Assembly: GCA_965228165.1 (NCBI GenBank) | Contig: CBDDHB010000003.1 | Coordinates: 1,736,001 to 1,800,000 of the forward strand | Source: Oleispirillum sp965228165 | GTDB taxonomy: Bacteria; Pseudomonadota; Alphaproteobacteria; Rhodospirillales; Rhodospirillaceae | Direction: 5' to 3' | Length of the DNA stretch: 64,000 nucleotides | Part shown: one piece after another, positions 60,942 through 64,000 of the stretch | How positions within the stretch are numbered: position 1 is the first letter of the stretch | Layout: each line of letters opens with the position of its first letter | The notes under the pieces: model-generated | The model's database searches: none | What the model saw: the letters and a program-made list of their open reading frames with translations, nothing else | What the model was told of the DNA's origin: nothing | Translations under genes and position numbers: made by a program

Positions 60942-63244
60942 CCGCAGTTCAGGCATTTCTTGCAGCCTTCCTGGCGGAACAGGGTGGGGGCGTGGCACTG
61001 CGGGCAGACGTCGCCCAAGGGGGTCTCCTGCGCCGGGGCGGGGGTGGCGTCGGCGGGCGGATCGTCCGCCTCGATCAGCCCCAGGGCGGCCATGTGGCGG
61101 CGCATCACCTCGGCGATCAGGGCGACGATGCCGTTGACGTAGCGGCCGTTGACCCAGGCCCCGGACGCGCCGCGCACCGTCTGCAAGTCCTCGATCAGGA
61201 ACGAGGCGTCGTCGGTGCGGCGCATGATCGCGGAGAGGGTGATGGTCAGGGCGGACAGAAGCTCCGCGTGCTCGGCGGAGCGCGAGGCGATGAAAATCTC
61301 GAACGGGCGGCGGCCCGCCGGGGTCTCGATGTCGTTGATGGTGACGTAGAAGTTCTCGTCGGTGAGCGGCCACTTCAGCTTATAGGTGGTGCCCGCCAGC
61401 GCCTCGGGCCGGGGGGCGAGAATCGCCGCCGCCGCCGGGGCCGCCTCGGCGCTGGATTCGGTGGAGAGGATGGGTTTCCTGAGCGGCGACGGGCGATAGG
61501 TGGTGCAGCCCTTGCACCCCAGTTCGTAGGCCCTGGCATAGACCGCCTTGAAGGCGTCGAAGTCCATGTCCGCCGGGCAGTTGATCGTCTTGCTGATGCT
61601 GGCGTCGACGAAGCGCTGGCAGACCGCCTGGGTGCGCAGGTGCTCCTCGACCGAAAGCTCGAGGGCGGTGACCATGGTGGGGGGCAGGTCGGACAGGGGA
61701 TGGGTCTCGGGGTCCAGGCCGCCCACCCGGCACCAGGCGAGGAACCCGGCGTCGAGCACCGCGAATTCGCGCTGGCTGCCATCGGGTTGCAGCACCTTGC
61801 GGAAATAGCGCCAGCCGAAGGTGGGCTCCAGGCCCGAGGAAACGTTGGCGTTGTAAAGCGCGGTGGTGCCGGTCGGCGCGATGGTCAACAGCACGCCGTT
61901 GCGGATGCCGTGCGCCGCGATGCCGTCGCGGATCGACTGCGGCAGGGCGTGGATGAAGGGGCGGTCGCAGAAGGCCTCGCGGTCGAACAGGGGGAAGGGG
62001 CCGCGCTCCTTCGCCAGTTCCACCGAGGCGGCATAGCAGCCGTCGCGCAGGGTTTCCATGATCCGCGCGGTCATCGCCTCGGCGTCTTCCGAGCCGTAGC
62101 GCAGGCCGAGCATCTGCAACGCGGTGCCCAGGCCCATGATGCCGATGCCGGTGCGGCGCTTCGCCCGGGCCTCGGCGGCCTGTTCGGGCACCGGATAGGG
62201 AGTGGCGTCGAGCACGTTGTCGAGGAAGCGCACCCCGATCGCCGCGACCGCGATCAGCCGCGCGAAGTCGAAGCGCGCGGTCTCGGCGAAGGGGTCCCGG
62301 ACCAGCGCCGCCAGGTTGACGCACCCCAGGTTGCACGCGCCGTTGGGCGGCAGCGGCTGTTCGCCGCAGGGGTTGGTGCAGCGGATCGTCTCGGCATAGG
62401 ACAGGTTGTTGGCGGCGTTCACCCGGTCGATGAAAATGACGCCGGGTTCGGCGGCGTCGTAGGTGGCGCGGACGATGCGGTCCCACAGGGCGCGGGCGGG
62501 CATCCGGTCGTAGACGTACCACGGCCGGCCGTCCTTTTCCCGCACCGCGACGATGCGCGAGGCGTCGGCGGGCGGCACCGCGAATCCCAGGTCCCAGTCG
62601 GCGTCGTCGTCCACCGCGCGCATCAGGGCGTCGCTGACCAGGATGCTGACGTTGAAGTTGCTCAACCGTCCCGGCTGCTGCTTCGCCGCGATGAAGTCGA
62701 TCAGGTCGGGGTGGTCGTCGGCGAGCGTTCCCATCATCGCGCCGCGCCGGGTGCCGCCCGACATGATGGTGCCGCACATCGCCTGCCAGATTTCCATGAA
62801 CGAGATCGGGCCGGAGGCGATGGAGCCGGTCTTTTCCACCAGCGCGCCCTTCGGCCGGATGGTCGAGAAATCGGTGCCGATGCCGCCGCCCTGCTGCATG
62901 GTCAGGGCGGCGCGGGTGTTGGCGGCCATGATCCCCGCCATCGAATCCGGCACGACGTCGTTGACGAAGCAGTTGATCATCGTCACCTGCCGCCCGGTTC
63001 CCGCCCCGGCGAGGATGCGTCCGCCCGGGCACCACTCCATCGCGTCCATCGCGGCCTGGGCGAGGGGGGCGTGAATCGCGGCCTGGGGGTCGTTGGCGTA
63101 GACCCCGGCGCAGACCCGCGCGTGGGTGTCGGCGGGAGAGGCCTCGGCGGATTCGCCCGAGGCGGAGACGGCGCGGTACTTCTCGCGCCAGATCATCTCG
63201 GAAATCGCCTGGCGAAGGTCGCCGAAGGAGAAGGGGGAGGTCAT
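60923..63244 (-). CDS. nrdJ: Adenosylcobalamin-dependent ribonucleotide reductase NrdJ
   Basis: This class II reductase makes deoxyribonucleotides with B12, with or without oxygen. The ATG at 63244 gives 773 residues: N-terminal CPGGRILAGAGT, MINCFVNDVV, the active-site NPCGEQPLPPNGACNLGCVN, and ISKTINCPADMDFDAFKAVY. A C-terminal domain and zinc-ribbon-like tail follow, with redox cysteines (CPQCHAPTLFRQEGCKKC, NCGYSTCG). Class I genes are not in the window. The upstream gap contains DnaA-box-like sites. Confidence 0.95.
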   Translation of the reverse strand: MTSPFSFGDLRQAISEMIWREKYRAVSASGESAEASPADTHARVCAGVYANDPQAAIHAPLAQAAMDAMEWCPGGRILAGAGTGRQVTMINCFVNDVVPDSMAGIMAANTRAALTMQQGGGIGTDFSTIRPKGALVEKTGSIASGPISFMEIWQAMCGTIMSGGTRRGAMMGTLADDHPDLIDFIAAKQQPGRLSNFNVSILVSDALMRAVDDDADWDLGFAVPPADASRIVAVREKDGRPWYVYDRMPARALWDRIVRATYDAAEPGVIFIDRVNAANNLSYAETIRCTNPCGEQPLPPNGACNLGCVNLAALVRDPFAETARFDFARLIAVAAIGVRFLDNVLDATPYPVPEQAAEARAKRRTGIGIMGLGTALQMLGLRYGSEDAEAMTARIMETLRDGCYAASVELAKERGPFPLFDREAFCDRPFIHALPQSIRDGIAAHGIRNGVLLTIAPTGTTALYNANVSSGLEPTFGWRYFRKVLQPDGSQREFAVLDAGFLAWCRVGGLDPETHPLSDLPPTMVTALELSVEEHLRTQAVCQRFVDASISKTINCPADMDFDAFKAVYARAYELGCKGCTTYRPSPLRKPILSTESSAEAAPAAAAILAPRPEALAGTTYKLKWPLTDENFYVTINDIETPAGRRPFEIFIASRSAEHAELLSALTITLSAIMRRTDDASFLIEDLQTVRGASGAWVNGRYVNGIVALIAEVMRRHMAALGLIEADDPPADATPAPAQETPLGDVCPQCHAPTLFRQEGCKKCLNCGYSTCG

Positions 63245-63662
63245 GGCGGAAGCGGCTCCGGCTATGGGGCGCGGGAAGGGGAGGGGGATGAGGAAACCCG
63301 AACCGAGAACTTCTAAAGACGAGTTGTCCACAGGTCCAGGAGGAAATGGAACGCCTTGGAATTCCAGGGCTGTTTGCTCGGCGTGGCGGGGCGGCGGCGG
63401 GCCGGAGGCGGCTCCCGATTCGCCCGGGGATTTTTCGCCGTCTTCCCTCTGCCTAGATAACCTATTACGAATATTGAATATTTGGCGATCCGGAAAAGCC
63501 GTAACCAGGGGTTGATGGGGTCTTCCTCGGCGCACCACGTGCAGGTGCGCGGGGCGAGTCCTGGCCGTCGCGTCAAGCCGACGAATCCGTCCCGCGCCGC
63601 CGGGGTTCGGGATTCTCGGATGAACGGATTTCCGTCCACAGAGTTATCCACAAGGGCTCCGG
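63245..63662. promoter_or_regulatory. nrdJ-plsC intergenic region with DnaA-box-like sites
   Basis: The 418-base gap holds TTGTCCACA (63323-63331), an AT-rich stretch around 63459-63485 (GATAACC, ATTACGAATATTGAATATTT), and a perfect DnaA box TTATCCACA at 63644-63652 with CGTCCACA just before it. DnaA control of reductase genes is known in other bacteria. The region could regulate nrdJ or, less likely, act in replication initiation. No gene seen. Confidence 0.5.
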
Positions 63663-64000
63663 TCAGGCGTCGAGGAAGGCCTTGCGGCCTTCCGCCTCCA
63701 GGGCGCGGGTGGCCATTTCGATGCGGCTTTGCAGTTCGTTGAGGAAGACCCGGCGGTCGAGGCCCTTGGGCATCGGCGGCAGGAATTCGACGACCACCTT
63801 GCCCGACCGCTTGAAAAAGGCGTTGCGGCCCCAGAACAGGCCGGAATTGAGCGCCACCGGCACCACCGTCGCCTCGACCGAGGCGGCGAGCAGGGCGAGC
63901 CCCGGCATGTAGCGGCCCGAGGCTCCGGGGGCGGTGCGGGTGCCCTCGGGAAAGATCACGATCTGCCGCCCGGCGGCCAGGGTGGCGCGCGCCTTGTCCA
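63663..64000 (-). CDS. plsC: 1-acyl-sn-glycerol-3-phosphate acyltransferase PlsC (5' part missing)
   Basis: The last 113 residues or so of a PlsC-family acyltransferase; the 5' part is beyond the window. It shows the block III motif IVIFPEGTRTAPGASG, then VPVALNSGLFWGRNAF, which form the glycerol-phosphate binding site. The missing part would carry the NHxxxxD motif. It converts lysophosphatidate to phosphatidate at the inner membrane. The stop is at 63663, facing the nrdJ region. Confidence 0.9.
   Translation of the reverse strand, partial: DKARATLAAGRQIVIFPEGTRTAPGASGRYMPGLALLAASVEATVVPVALNSGLFWGRNAFFKRSGKVVVEFLPPMPKGLDRRVFLNELQSRIEMATRALEAEGRKAFLDA

Noticed and set aside
63245..63662. Chromosomal replication origin
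   Set aside because: Too few DnaA boxes and no usual origin neighbours; kept only as a regulatory candidate.
1..64000. CRISPR arrays, rRNA genes, prophage or intact insertion sequences
   Set aside because: No regular repeat-spacer pattern, rRNA sequence, phage structural gene or transposase frame was seen.

Overview
The window is GC-rich chromosomal DNA from an alphaproteobacterium, most likely a member of the Rhodospirillales. The evidence is gene content and order: purF-cvpA-radA, mlaFE-alr-dnaB-rplI-rpsR-rpsF, fabD-fabG-acpP-fabF-mltG, yicC-gmk, a CcrM-type cell-cycle methylase, phaB, an MbfA-type ferritin/VIT iron exporter, DUF2125 next to tyrC, and gloB beside a methyltransferase. The species cannot be named from this sequence alone.

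Layout. 1-1222: two permeases of a polyamine-type ABC importer. 1491-3557: an AT-rich single-gene insert coding for a GHKL ATPase with a PD-(D/E)XK nuclease-like C-terminus, a candidate defence gene. 3782-13610: extensin-like lipoprotein, SDR, purF, cvpA, radA, mlaFE, alr, dnaB. 13951-20164: ribosomal proteins L9/S18/S6, then the fatty-acid genes and mltG. 20376-25387: an ilvA-like gene, SDR, yicC, gmk, mutY and a RhtB/LysE exporter; three of these six have interrupted reading frames. 25727-27455: a GNAT and an unrecognised two-gene operon of lower GC. 27775-36862: ccrM, rnhB, a lytic transglycosylase, a uracil-DNA glycosylase, ETF:quinone oxidoreductase, a TPR lipoprotein, ispE and tRNA-Gln. 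36875-39909: a MITE-like element, a tiny Cys-rich ORF behind a Fur-like palindrome, a TIM-barrel protein, an ATP-grasp protein and a rhodanese. 39977-45341: the queuosine genes queA-tgt-queG, a soluble histidine kinase, a SUMF1-like protein and an XRE regulator. 45712-53215: phaB, gloB, two methyltransferases (one is metW), metX, chorismate mutase, hisC, tyrC. 53508-64000: DUF2125, mbfA, a MarR regulator divergent from a TonB receptor / methyltransferase / MFS cassette, the B12-dependent ribonucleotide reductase nrdJ, and partial plsC.

Three patterns run across the window. First, about eleven intergenic copies of a dispersed element carry tandem GC-rich hairpins whose stems change in a compensatory way; many copies abut gene 3' ends and the full copies are inverted repeats about 200 bp long. 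Second, about nine genes are interrupted: six by one-base changes in homopolymer runs, two by apparent out-of-frame deletions (one of these genes also has a homopolymer change), and two by single in-frame TAG codons. This points either to consensus error or to real gene decay. Third, the likely transferred DNA is small and scattered: the AT-rich ATPase/nuclease gene, the 26.7-27.5 kb operon, a TA-flanked MITE and a second intergenic repeat family.

Best candidates for something new are the stand-alone ATPase/nuclease gene, the MarR-controlled TonB-methyltransferase-MFS cassette next to an iron exporter, the Cys-rich small ORF with its own metalloregulator-like operator, and the hairpin element family.
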